Shown here one piece after another: positions 25,474-33,639 of a stretch of DNA of 64,000 nt. How positions within the stretch are numbered: position 1 is the first letter of the stretch; every line of letters starts with the position of its first letter. This DNA comes from Anaerolineae bacterium (lineage in GTDB: Bacteria > Chloroflexota > Anaerolineae > Aggregatilineales > Phototrophicaceae), in assembly GCA_022824465.1 (NCBI GenBank), contig JAJDZV010000004.1:496001-560000 (forward strand). The letters run 5' to 3'. Both the position numbers and the translations under genes were made by a program. A model generated the notes under the pieces. It did no database searches and was not told where the DNA came from. It saw only the letters and a list, made by a program, of their open reading frames with translations.

Positions 25474-26205
25474 TCAAAACCGGGACATGGGACCAACCAC
25501 CAATAGACCGACAAGCGTGAGGAGCAAGATAGCGCCAATAACGATGCCGGGATGATTGACAAATATGTCTTCAAATGATTCGCCGGCTTTCTCGCTGATG
25601 GAGCGGCGCTCTGCATCGTGATACCGAGACATATCATAATTGCGCCGCAGCGACCTCGCGCCGTATCGCCGTTCCGGAATCGGCTGACGGGACCGGCGAT
25701 GCTTCCATTGGCTGCGGTCGGGACCAGAAGACGATCGAGAATACGCGCGCCGAAACCCCTCGCTTTCACTTGTCCCGCGAAGATAGGAATTGTCGAGCCG
25801 CCGGTGGCGGGAGTTTGGATTGGCATGTGTCTCTTGCTTGGCGTGGATCCCGCGCCGCAAGGCCAGATAATGGCTGGGGTAGGCGTCAATCTGCAGAATT
25901 GAGCGGCGCAGCTCATGCAGCTGATACGCGTCCAATTCTAACCAGTCGCAACCCAGCCTCGCCTGATGCCGTTCATACAGTGCGGTCTCCGTCGCCGCCA
26001 GGTCGTCAGTTTGCAAAATCGCGACAAGCTCTATGCCGAATCGGCTGTCGGACTGATGGAGAATCGCCTCGATCAATTGTCGCGGCCGGGCTGCGGCTTC
26101 CATGCGATAGCTGTCGCGGTCGATATCGCGTATAACGCAGATATAACTGGCGGGCGCATCAAGCGGAGGAAGGCCGGCATACGCGTTTGGGGCGATGGCA
26201 TTCAC
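25474..26205 (-). CDS. Membrane-anchored decayed GIY-YIG-like protein, paralogue 2
   Basis: The N-terminal 115 residues repeat the domain of both neighbours: 'APASYICVIRDIDRDSYRME', 'RFGIELVAILQTDDLAATET' and 'DWLELDAYQLHELRRSILQI'. The GIY and YIG strands survive as SYICVI and SYRME; the catalytic Arg is absent. A basic, Ser/Arg-rich middle of about 90 residues leads to one C-terminal TM helix ('GIVIGAILLLTLVGLLVVGP'). The bulk would therefore face the cytoplasm. GGGAGA is seven bases before the GTG start. It lies 12 bases after paralogue 3. Confidence 0.75.
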   Translation of the reverse strand: MNAIAPNAYAGLPPLDAPASYICVIRDIDRDSYRMEAAARPRQLIEAILHQSDSRFGIELVAILQTDDLAATETALYERHQARLGCDWLELDAYQLHELRRSILQIDAYPSHYLALRRGIHAKQETHANPNSRHRRLDNSYLRGTSESEGFRRAYSRSSSGPDRSQWKHRRSRQPIPERRYGARSLRRNYDMSRYHDAERRSISEKAGESFEDIFVNHPGIVIGAILLLTLVGLLVVGPMSRF

Positions 26206-26217
26206 GCCGCTGTCTCC

Positions 26218-26904
26218 CTAGCTGAAAGCGTCCATCAGACAGAACAAGGCCGCCAGCAACAAAAAGAACAGAGCGCCCGCCGCCTTGCCCTCAGCGCTGT
26301 TGCGGAATCTTTGGATGCGGTCTGACATCTCAAGCAGCCAGCGTTCGGCGCTATCCAAGTCATCGCGCCAATCTCTGGGTTCCGGTTCGCGATAGCCTTT
26401 CAGCGCCTTTGCCCCATACTGACGAAACATCGGCGGCCGGTCGGGTTCGCTTTGCGCATACCAGGGGCGACTGGTCGCGCGGCGACGCGATTGGCGTATA
26501 TGGACCGGTCGGGGCTTGACATTCTCCGGCGCCGCCTTGACTTCAGCCGGCGCATTTGCCGTCAGATAAAGGCTGGGATGGGCGTCAATCTGCAGAATGG
26601 AACGGCGCAATTCCTCCATCTGGTATTCATCAAGATCGAGCCATGCTTCGCTGAGCACAGCCTGATGTTTGTCGAAGATTTCGGATGCGCTTGCGGCGAG
26701 GTCATCCGTTTCCAGAACCGACACGAGTTCAATGCCAAAACGCGAATCGGCGGCGGCAAGAAGGCTCTCGACTAGGCGCTTGGGATGGCTTGCGCTTTGG
26801 AGCCGCCAAAGGTTTGCGTCCACAGCGCGCGCTAAGCAGATGTAGCCGGCCGGCGCTTCAAGCTTGGGGAGCGTTTCGTAGGTTTTGGGCCGCAGACTTC
26901 TCAC
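26218..26904 (-). CDS. Membrane-anchored decayed GIY-YIG-like protein, paralogue 3
   Basis: First gene of the row. Its N-terminal domain reads 'APAGYICLARAVDANLWRLQ', 'RFGIELVSVLETDDLAASAS' and 'AWLDLDEYQMEELRRSILQI', closest to paralogue 2, so the two arose by tandem duplication. The nuclease residues have decayed further. A basic linker and an amphipathic stretch ('WRDDLDSAERWLLEMSDRIQ') lead to a C-terminal TM helix ('AAGALFFLLLAALFCLMDAF'). The start is a GTG with AGG five bases upstream. The function is unknown. The shared surface is conserved while catalysis is not, which points to binding rather than cutting. Confidence 0.75.
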   Translation of the reverse strand: MRSLRPKTYETLPKLEAPAGYICLARAVDANLWRLQSASHPKRLVESLLAAADSRFGIELVSVLETDDLAASASEIFDKHQAVLSEAWLDLDEYQMEELRRSILQIDAHPSLYLTANAPAEVKAAPENVKPRPVHIRQSRRRATSRPWYAQSEPDRPPMFRQYGAKALKGYREPEPRDWRDDLDSAERWLLEMSDRIQRFRNSAEGKAAGALFFLLLAALFCLMDAFS

Positions 26905-27058
26905 TTTGACCTGTCTTACAGTCCATAGTTTGAGCGTCGCAATCAGGATACCACTATTCTAGCATCTGTTTCGCTCATGATGCAGCGCCCCCTAGTCTCC
27001 AGCCAGAGGACCGGACGCGCTCAAGCTCAGTCGGGCGAAACGGCTGCGGGCAATCAAG

Positions 27059-27064
27059 TATAAT
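27059..27064 (+). promoter_or_regulatory. -10 box seven bases before an ATG (leaderless start)
   Basis: TATAAT at 27059-27064 predicts initiation at about 27071, the A of the next gene's ATG. No ribosome binding site precedes that ATG, which agrees with a leaderless mRNA. A -35 box is not apparent. Confidence 0.5.
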
Positions 27065-27070
27065 GCAGCT

Positions 27071-27643
27071 ATGGATATCGGCCGGGTCGTCCACAGAAGT
27101 TACAGCCGCGCCATTAAGGCCATGGTCATGGGCACGTCGGCGCAAGCGCTGGCGCGCGCTCGCGAACGCGCCTTCGTCAAATGCCTGATCGCGGAAGTCG
27201 GCGCGGTATTCAGCGATGTCGATATCCGCGTCTTCTCAACATACGGAAGAGGCAACGCGCGCGACTTCGGCACTGAGAAGCTGGCGAGCGATATTGCGGT
27301 CGCACGCATCGACAAGGGATGCGCGGGCGGGCGCGATGCGGCGCCTTTTCGGTACATCGCGCGGATATTGTGGCAAATCGAAATCGACTTTTCGCGCGAT
27401 TGGCGCCGTTCGGTTTTTGCCATCAACCGGCTAAACGGCAGTTCGGCCGAGAACAAAGTGCTGCTTGCCGCCCAAATGTCGCGGGGCGCCGACGACTACC
27501 TGCGGACATTGAGCGTTCCCTTCGCCGCCGGGTCGGGCGCGGCCGCCATCGCGCTCATCCCGCATCCGGCCGAGTGGGAGACAACGGAAAGCGCGCCGGT
27601 TCTTTGGCGTCTTGATGACGGTGACTGGATTGAATTGACTTGA
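27071..27643 (+). CDS. Unknown cytoplasmic protein, weakly nuclease-like
   Basis: The 190-residue product has no signal or membrane segment. I do not recognise the family. Two acidic strands, 'KLASDIAVARI' and 'ARILWQIEIDFSRDWRRSVF', followed by a helix 'SSAENKVLLAAQM', recall the order of a PD-(D/E)XK core. The lysine is not where that fold requires it (E-I-D instead of E-x-K). The C-terminus 'AIALIPHPAEWE' is another possible conserved element. It is divergent from the GIY-YIG-like row and precedes the secreted-protein gene by 38 bases. Confidence 0.6.
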   Translation: MDIGRVVHRSYSRAIKAMVMGTSAQALARARERAFVKCLIAEVGAVFSDVDIRVFSTYGRGNARDFGTEKLASDIAVARIDKGCAGGRDAAPFRYIARILWQIEIDFSRDWRRSVFAINRLNGSSAENKVLLAAQMSRGADDYLRTLSVPFAAGSGAAAIALIPHPAEWETTESAPVLWRLDDGDWIELT

Positions 27644-27681
27644 TTCTTGGCGCGCCCAGAGGATCGAATACAGGAGACACC

Positions 27682-28677
27682 ATGACGAAACCCAGCCTGC
27701 TCTTGATAATTCTCGCACTCGCGGGGGTCCTCACCGCCCTTTGGCAAAGTCAGGACGATAGGACCACTCGCGATCTGCCGTTGATTCAAGCGCTATCAGT
27801 CAGCGCCGATGGCGGGCTTACACTGAGCGGGACATTTGCGCGAGACTGTAGCGCGTCGCTCCGGACCGAGGCGCGCTGGTTCGCGCGCAATCTAGACTTC
27901 CAAGTCACCCGCGACCGCTCATCGCGGGCAGCTTGCGGCATGCAGGCATCGGCATTCGTTATTGAGTTGCCGGCGCAATCCGCAAGGGCGCCAGTCTATG
28001 TGATTGTCAATAACGAGGCGTGGTTCCGCGCAAGCGATGAAGCGGGGGCTGACAACGGCTACGAACGGCAGCGCCTCTATCCGGTCCATGTTGACGACGC
28101 TCGTCTAGCGATCGGCGACAGCGGCGAAGCGCATTTGACCGTGCGCGGCAGTCAGGCGATCGGCTGCGATCTGCCCGAGCTCATCAGCCTGCGCGAGGCT
28201 GAGGCAAGCATCCTCATTGGCGTCCATAACGCCATGCCCGCCGACGGCGTTTGCCCGGCCATGTTGGTCGAAGTTGATGAAACATTCGCTGTCAGCGCAA
28301 CCGAACTGCCCGCCGATACGTTATTTGCTGTGAATGCATTTCTCATCGACGAAGTGGAGACGATCGACGTGAATGACAGCGAAAAAGTACTGACAAATAT
28401 AATCCGCGTGGCGGCCACGGTGAACCGAGGTCAACCGGCGCAAATCAGCCTGCAGGTGGAAGGCGAGCATCCGGATGGCTGTGACCTGCCGGTTCATGCA
28501 GAGCAGTCGCGTACGGGCGACACAGTGAAGGTAGAGATCTACCGCAAGGTGCCGGCCGATATGATCTGCCCGATGATTTTGCGCCCCTACGAAGGCGAAA
28601 TCCAACTCGAGGGCGACTTCGCGCCCGGCAGCTACACCATCATGGTCAATTCACATTCGCAAACTTTGGACATCTAA
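27682..28677 (+). CDS. Secreted or N-terminally anchored protein of unknown function
   Basis: AGGAGA precedes the ATG at 27682. The N-terminus 'KPSLLLIILALAGVLTALW' is a signal peptide or single anchor. The outside part shows three similar cores, each built on 'GCDLP' or 'DCSAS' followed by '...CPAM' or '...CPMI', for example 'AIGCDLPELISL' with 'DGVCPAMLVEV' and 'PDGCDLPVHAEQ' with 'DMICPMILRPY'. Each unit thus has a conserved Cys pair, probably a disulphide, in an Ig-like beta domain of about 90 residues. The next gene follows after 11 bases. Confidence 0.7.
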   Translation: MTKPSLLLIILALAGVLTALWQSQDDRTTRDLPLIQALSVSADGGLTLSGTFARDCSASLRTEARWFARNLDFQVTRDRSSRAACGMQASAFVIELPAQSARAPVYVIVNNEAWFRASDEAGADNGYERQRLYPVHVDDARLAIGDSGEAHLTVRGSQAIGCDLPELISLREAEASILIGVHNAMPADGVCPAMLVEVDETFAVSATELPADTLFAVNAFLIDEVETIDVNDSEKVLTNIIRVAATVNRGQPAQISLQVEGEHPDGCDLPVHAEQSRTGDTVKVEIYRKVPADMICPMILRPYEGEIQLEGDFAPGSYTIMVNSHSQTLDI

Positions 28678-28688
28678 GGGAGTTGCAC

Positions 28689-30125
28689 ATGCGACTAAGC
28701 CATCTCGTTTGCTTTGCCGCGCTCCTGCTTGGAGGCTTGACTGTGGTACAGGCTCAAGACATAAGCCGGACATCGCTTTCGGTGTACAACGCCGGCGCCG
28801 CGCTCGTTCACGAACAACGCTCGCTTTCGCTGGAAGCAGGCATCAACCATGTGGTTCTGCGCGATATTGCGGCGACGATAGATCCCACATCGGTGAACTT
28901 CCGCTCGCTGAGCGGTCCGGCGGGCACGGTGGCGCTTGAGCAGAGTTATATCCCGGACCAGCGCAATCCCGAGACGCTGCTGGCTCGCTATCTCTCCGAA
29001 CCCGTTGCGATAACGACCAATGACGGCGCCAGTTTCAGCGGCGAGCTGCTGCGGATTGGCAAGGACCGTGCCGTACTGCGCACAGATGCCAACGAATTGG
29101 CCTTTGTGAGACTGTATGATATCCGTACGATTCAGTTTCCGTCGCCGCCAGACGACCACCTTGCCGAAGCCGCGCTGCAGATCCTGGTCGACAGTGCGAG
29201 CGCGGGCCAGCACGAGGTCGAATTGAGTTATCTCGCCGGCGGCATAAGCTGGACGGCAGACTACAATCTGCGTCTGGCCGCTGATGAGACATCGCTTGAT
29301 TTGCGGGGATATGTGACCCTGCAGAACCGCAGCGGCCGCGACTATAGCGACGCCAATCTGAGGCTGGTGGCGGGCGAGATCAACCGAATCGAGCAGGAAG
29401 AAGAATTCGCAGAGACGCGCATGATGGCGATGAGCGCGGCCGCCGACGAGAGCAGCGGCATCGAGCCTGGCGACTTTTCCGAGTACAAGCTCTATCAGAT
29501 GCCGCGCCCCGTCAGCCTCCGGGACAGCGAGACCAAGCAGATCGAGTTCATGGTTCGCAGCGACATCGCGGCCCAAATTACCTACATCTTCGATAGCTCG
29601 CCGCCGTTTCGCGGCTATTATTCGCCGATCGCCTACCTCGAGGGCTATGATTCCGCGGGTGGCATAGTCTTGACGCGCTTGAGCTTTGATACTGGCGGCG
29701 AGGGTTTAGGCCTTGATCTGCCCGCTGGAAGAGCGCGCGTTTATCAGGCGGATGCCGACGGCCTTGCGCTGCTAATCGGCGAAAGTCAGGTTGAACACAC
29801 GCCCAGGGGCGAAGCTGTCTCTCTGGGGATCGGCACAGCATTCGACTTAAGCGGCGAACGGATTCAGACTGACTTTAGCTTCATCTCGCGTTTGGTCGCG
29901 CAAGAGAAGTTTGAGATTCGCTTGCGAAATCACAAGGCTGACAAGAGCGTCGAGATCGTCGTGCCGGAACGCCTCTACCGCTGGCGCGACTGGCAGATCA
30001 TCGAAAGCTCGCATCCCTTTGCCAAGGCGGACAATGCGAGCATTGAGTTCGTAATCACAGTCGAGCCGGGCGAGGAAGCAGTCTTGAGCTATACGGTGCA
30101 GTACAGCTTCCCGGAAGAAGATTGA
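28689..30125 (+). CDS. DUF4139 domain envelope protein
   Basis: The signal peptide 'LVCFAALLLGGLTVVQAQ' is followed by the DUF4139 pattern: 'SLSVYNAGAALVHEQRSLSL' at the start and 'ISWTADYNLRL' in the middle. 'GYVTLQNRSGRDYSDANLRLVAG' is cut here to its core 'LQNRSGRDYSDANL'. 'EIRLRNHKADKSVEIVVPE' stands near the end. Proteins of this family are exported beta-rich proteins of uncertain function; MuiA-like members affect mucoidy. AGGGAG is six bases before the ATG at 28689. It is the last gene of a three-gene plus-strand operon starting at 27071. Confidence 0.8.
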   Translation: MRLSHLVCFAALLLGGLTVVQAQDISRTSLSVYNAGAALVHEQRSLSLEAGINHVVLRDIAATIDPTSVNFRSLSGPAGTVALEQSYIPDQRNPETLLARYLSEPVAITTNDGASFSGELLRIGKDRAVLRTDANELAFVRLYDIRTIQFPSPPDDHLAEAALQILVDSASAGQHEVELSYLAGGISWTADYNLRLAADETSLDLRGYVTLQNRSGRDYSDANLRLVAGEINRIEQEEEFAETRMMAMSAAADESSGIEPGDFSEYKLYQMPRPVSLRDSETKQIEFMVRSDIAAQITYIFDSSPPFRGYYSPIAYLEGYDSAGGIVLTRLSFDTGGEGLGLDLPAGRARVYQADADGLALLIGESQVEHTPRGEAVSLGIGTAFDLSGERIQTDFSFISRLVAQEKFEIRLRNHKADKSVEIVVPERLYRWRDWQIIESSHPFAKADNASIEFVITVEPGEEAVLSYTVQYSFPEED

Positions 30126-30224
30126 GCGCAGTGCCGGGTGGCGTCAGCAGCGGCGACGGCGCGATTGCTGTAGATCGTCCGTCGTCCGAGTTGCAGCTTG
30201 GCGATGCACGAGTGTATCGCGGGA

Positions 30225-32396
30225 TTACGCCGGCGTTTCGCAGACGCCGAAGCTGTCTCGCATAAAAGCCTGGTGTGAGTCAAAGGCGGTCTTATCGCGC
30301 GTGTCCCACAGGCGTTCGTACGCGCAGTCGCTGCGCAGCGCCCAGGAGTTTTTCACGTCGGTCAAGTCGGTTTGCAGTATGCGCAGCACGCGCCACTGAA
30401 TGCGCGGGTCCAAGACAGGGAAGACCACCTCCACGCGGTTGAGCAAATTGCGCCGCATTAGGTCGGCGCTGCCCATGTAGATCTGCTGGTGTTCGGGCGC
30501 GTTGCGGAAGTAATAGATGCGGCTGTGTTCCAGGTAGCGGCCGACGATGCTCTTGACGCGGATATTCTCGCTTAAGCCGGGCAAGCCAGGGCGCAAGCAG
30601 CAAAAGCCGCGGACGATGAGATCAATTCTCACGCCGGCTTGCGACGCTTGATAAAGCTTGCGGATGATATCGTCTTCTTCCAGCTGATTCATCTTGAATA
30701 TCAGCCGCGCGTCCAAGCCCTGGCGCGCCGCCTCGATCTCGTTGTCGATCAAAGCGAGCAAACTGTTCTTCAAGTAATCTGGCGCGACCAACAGGCGTCT
30801 GTAAGCCGTTTCAGGCGCGTAGCCGGTGAGCCGATTGAACAAGCGCGAGGCGTCATCGGCGATCTGTTCATTGCTGGTGAACAAGCCGATATCGGCATAG
30901 AGACGGGCGGTTGTCGCATTATAGTTGCCGGTGCCGAGGTGGACATAACGCCGCAGCCCGTCCCGCTCCCGCCGCACAACCAGCGACACTTTGGCGTGCG
31001 TCTTGACCGGCAGCTCCTCGACGCCATAGATGACATGCACGCCCTTCTGCGCCAGCGCGTTCACCCATTCCAAGTTGTTTTCTTCATCGAAGCGCGCCTT
31101 CAGCTCCACCAGCGCGGTCACCTGCTTTTCATTGTCGCGCGCTTCCATCAGAGCGTCGACCACGGGCGAATTCTTGCCTACGCGGTAGAGGGTCGTCTTT
31201 ATCGTCAAGACATCGGGATCGCGCGCGGCCCGCTTGAAGAAGTCTTCCACCGGCGCGAATGAGTCATAGGGATGATGCACAATGACATCCTGTTGCCGAA
31301 TGACCTCGAAAAAGTTGGACGACTGCGCGAATGGTTTCGGCACGCGCGGGGCATAGGCGCTGTCCTTCAGATCGGGGCGATCGACCTTCAGCAATTCAAA
31401 GAGGTCCGCTGAACCCAGCTTGCCGTTGATGCGAAATACTTGCCGGTTGGAGGGCACTTCCAGCGAATCGGTCAAGCGCGCAAGCATGCGCTCGCTGATG
31501 GCGGCGGGCACACTCAAGCGCACGACCAAGCCAAAGCGCCGCTCGCGCACGCCCTGCTCAATGATCGACTTCACATCGATTAAGTCTTCGTCCTGCTCGT
31601 GCTCATAGTCGATATCGGCGTTGCGCAGAATCCTGAAGGGGAAGGCTTCGCGGATTTGCATGCCGGGGAAAAGTTCCATCAAATAGTCGGCGATTACGTC
31701 TTCCATCCACATGAAATGACAGCCTTCATGTTCCTCGCCGCTGTACTTTTCCATGACGTCTTCGAGGCGCACAAGGCGCGGCAGCGCATTTACAGGCACC
31801 TTGACGCGGGCGAAATCGATCTCGCTCGCCATGTCGCCGTGGCGTCGGTCAAGGTAGACGCCAAGGTTCAAGCTGAGGTTGGAGATGAAGGGAAAGGGAC
31901 GCGCATGATCCACTGCCAGCGGCGTCAAGAGCGGGAAAACCTCGTGACTGAAGTACCAGCTTATCGCCTCGCGCTGGCTCGCCTTCAGGTCGGCGGTTTT
32001 GATGAAATAGACGCCCTCGTTTTCCAGCAGTTCGAAGACATCGCGCCGCACTCGCCGCTGTCGCGCAATCAATTCGGAGACTTCCTCGTGAATCTGCCGC
32101 AACAGTTGCGTCGGCGTCGTGCCATCGGCGCGCATGCTTGGGTTGCTAAGCGCGAGCCGCTGAATGTAGGCGCCGACCCGCACCATGTAGAATTCATCGA
32201 GATTGTTGCCGACGATGGCGATAAACTTGACGCGCTCCAGCAGCGGCGTGGTTTCGTCCTCCGCCAGCGCCAGCACGCGCTTCTGGAAATCTATCGTGCT
32301 CAATTCGCGATTGATGAAGTTATCCGGGCTCAGTTCCGGCGCCCGGTCCGCCCTTGCTTCAATCATGCCGCCGCTTACATCCTGTTGCCGAGCCAT
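30225..32396 (-). CDS. ppk1: Polyphosphate kinase 1
   Basis: The 723-residue protein has the four PPK1 domains. The N-domain is 'NFINRELSTIDFQKRVLALA' and the head includes 'VGNNLDEFYMVRVG'. In the first catalytic domain, 'DVIVHHPYDSF' and 'LPVKTHAKVSLVVRRE' hold the autophosphorylated His. In the second, 'FKMNQLEEDDIIRKLYQAS' and 'LEHSRIYYF' hold the second catalytic His. It makes polyphosphate reversibly from ATP. No exopolyphosphatase or pho gene adjoins it. Length and motifs are complete. Confidence 0.95.
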   Translation of the reverse strand: MARQQDVSGGMIEARADRAPELSPDNFINRELSTIDFQKRVLALAEDETTPLLERVKFIAIVGNNLDEFYMVRVGAYIQRLALSNPSMRADGTTPTQLLRQIHEEVSELIARQRRVRRDVFELLENEGVYFIKTADLKASQREAISWYFSHEVFPLLTPLAVDHARPFPFISNLSLNLGVYLDRRHGDMASEIDFARVKVPVNALPRLVRLEDVMEKYSGEEHEGCHFMWMEDVIADYLMELFPGMQIREAFPFRILRNADIDYEHEQDEDLIDVKSIIEQGVRERRFGLVVRLSVPAAISERMLARLTDSLEVPSNRQVFRINGKLGSADLFELLKVDRPDLKDSAYAPRVPKPFAQSSNFFEVIRQQDVIVHHPYDSFAPVEDFFKRAARDPDVLTIKTTLYRVGKNSPVVDALMEARDNEKQVTALVELKARFDEENNLEWVNALAQKGVHVIYGVEELPVKTHAKVSLVVRRERDGLRRYVHLGTGNYNATTARLYADIGLFTSNEQIADDASRLFNRLTGYAPETAYRRLLVAPDYLKNSLLALIDNEIEAARQGLDARLIFKMNQLEEDDIIRKLYQASQAGVRIDLIVRGFCCLRPGLPGLSENIRVKSIVGRYLEHSRIYYFRNAPEHQQIYMGSADLMRRNLLNRVEVVFPVLDPRIQWRVLRILQTDLTDVKNSWALRSDCAYERLWDTRDKTAFDSHQAFMRDSFGVCETPA

Positions 32397-32526
32397 TGAT
32401 CGCTTCAGCCCAATGATACTGCAAGAGTCGCCGAATTGCGATTTTCAGCTAGCTCCGGCCGTCATGCAACCGTCGCGGCCGGTATGGCGTATAGTAGGAG
32501 AAGGCATGAGACGGAGGCGAATCGGC

Positions 32527-32868
32527 ATGAAATTCAAAATCGGCGTTGGCATCGCCCTGGCATTGCTCATTGTGCTGCTCTTGCTGCCGGGCATGCTTGG
32601 ACGGCTGATCGGCTTGGTGGTTTCGCTTGGCGTATGGGCATCCAGCGGCTACCTGGCGGGCAAGCTGCTGCAAGGCAAGGGTTATGGACTGGTCGGCAAT
32701 ATCGTGCTCGGCATCGTCGGCGGCTTTGTCGGCTCGCTGCTGGTGACGCTGTTTGGGATCACCGGCTTGGTGAAGCTGCCTTTCATCGGCGGGATTCTGG
32801 TGGGCGCGCTGGGCTCGGCGGTGGTGGTGGTTGTTGCGGGTCTGCTGGGGGATGAGGGGAGTGATTGA
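32527..32868 (+). CDS. GlsB/YeaQ/YmgE-like small membrane protein
   Basis: The 113-residue protein has four hydrophobic segments, with glycine-rich turns such as 'GYGLVGNIVLGIVGGFVGSL' and 'PFIGGILVGALGSAVVVVVA'. The 'GNIVLGIVGGFVG' run is the mark of the transglycosylase-associated/GlsB stress family. GGAGG lies nine bases before the ATG at 32527; an ATG at 32506 is in frame. Its role in stress responses is known only by association. Confidence 0.78.
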   Translation: MKFKIGVGIALALLIVLLLLPGMLGRLIGLVVSLGVWASSGYLAGKLLQGKGYGLVGNIVLGIVGGFVGSLLVTLFGITGLVKLPFIGGILVGALGSAVVVVVAGLLGDEGSD

Positions 32869-32930
32869 CCAATACGCTACTATCAGTCATAATGAGGTCG
32901 TTAATGATTTGAAGGATGAGGGGAATCCCG

Positions 32931-33182
32931 TTGGAACAGAATGTGCAGTTTTTCATTACTGTGGGTACAGTCATAGCTGTATTTCTGTGTCTGCGGAATG
33001 ACATCAATCGGCTGGACGCGAAGATCGATCGCGTAAGTGATTCGCTGAAAGGCGACATCAACAATCTACGCAGTGAGGTTAACTCATTGCGCGGGGAGGT
33101 CGCGTCACTCCGAGAGTCTCTCGCCTGGTTGCGCGGTCGGCTGGGATACGGTGACGCGAACCCGGAAGATGACGCGCTGTAG
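32931..33182 (+). CDS. Small TM/coiled-coil protein
   Basis: One TM helix ('VQFFITVGTVIAVFLCL') is followed by a heptad-rich segment ('RLDAKIDRVSDSLKGDINNL', 'RSEVNSLRGEVASLRESLAW') and an acidic tail. This makes a membrane-tethered coiled coil of about 83 residues. AGGGGA lies six bases before a TTG at 32931, which I prefer to the ATG at 32916 (its only Shine-Dalgarno match abuts it). The stop abuts the stop of the convergent nuclease gene. Confidence 0.65.
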   Translation: MEQNVQFFITVGTVIAVFLCLRNDINRLDAKIDRVSDSLKGDINNLRSEVNSLRGEVASLRESLAWLRGRLGYGDANPEDDAL

Positions 33183-33629
33183 TTAGAGGTTGCCGCCCAG
33201 CGCCCAATTCTGGAATTCTATCGGGTCAAAAACCTCAACAAGCCTGTAACCTATCTGATTCTGCACCCACTCAAAAACTTGGGGCTTGAGTTTTTCACCG
33301 CCCATGACTATGACGGTTTCGAGACCAGAGCGCTTGATATTCATAACGATAAACGGGAACTTCTCGTCGACCGTGCCGTTCACTGCCTGCCATCGCACTT
33401 CAATCACAAGACCATTTTTCCACTTCTGGGGATGATAGAGAAACAGATGACCCTTTCGCTCCAAGTTGTAGATATTCTTGCCGACTCCGATGTTGCGAGC
33501 ATAGATTGGAAAACCAAATGACCGCATCTGGTCAACGCGAATTCTATCGACAAGTTGATATCCCGACTCAAGCAGATTTGATTCGATAAATTCCAGCAGA
33601 TACTTCCTATCCGATATGTACTTGGACAC
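33183..33629 (-). CDS. PD-(D/E)XK nuclease, restriction partner of the adenine methylase
   Basis: The 148-residue protein contains 'KNGLVIEVRWQAVNGTVDEK', close to the motif E-x-K/R-W-Q...G-[ST]-V-D-E-K of a PD-(D/E)XK restriction-nuclease family. An upstream acidic residue lies in 'RIRVDQMRSFGFP'. K is replaced by R in the E-V-R triad. AGGGGGA, overlapping the methylase stop, is five bases before a GTG at 33629, so this start is preferred to the TTG at 33653. Position directly after a DNA methylase supports a type II restriction role. The target site is unknown. Confidence 0.75.
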   Translation of the reverse strand: MSKYISDRKYLLEFIESNLLESGYQLVDRIRVDQMRSFGFPIYARNIGVGKNIYNLERKGHLFLYHPQKWKNGLVIEVRWQAVNGTVDEKFPFIVMNIKRSGLETVIVMGGEKLKPQVFEWVQNQIGYRLVEVFDPIEFQNWALGGNL

Positions 33630-33639
33630 GCTCTTCCCC

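Noticed and set aside
32203..32520. Upstream extension of the GlsB-like gene
   Set aside because: The extension is antisense to polyphosphate kinase; the ATG at 32527 has GGAGG and starts the conserved part.
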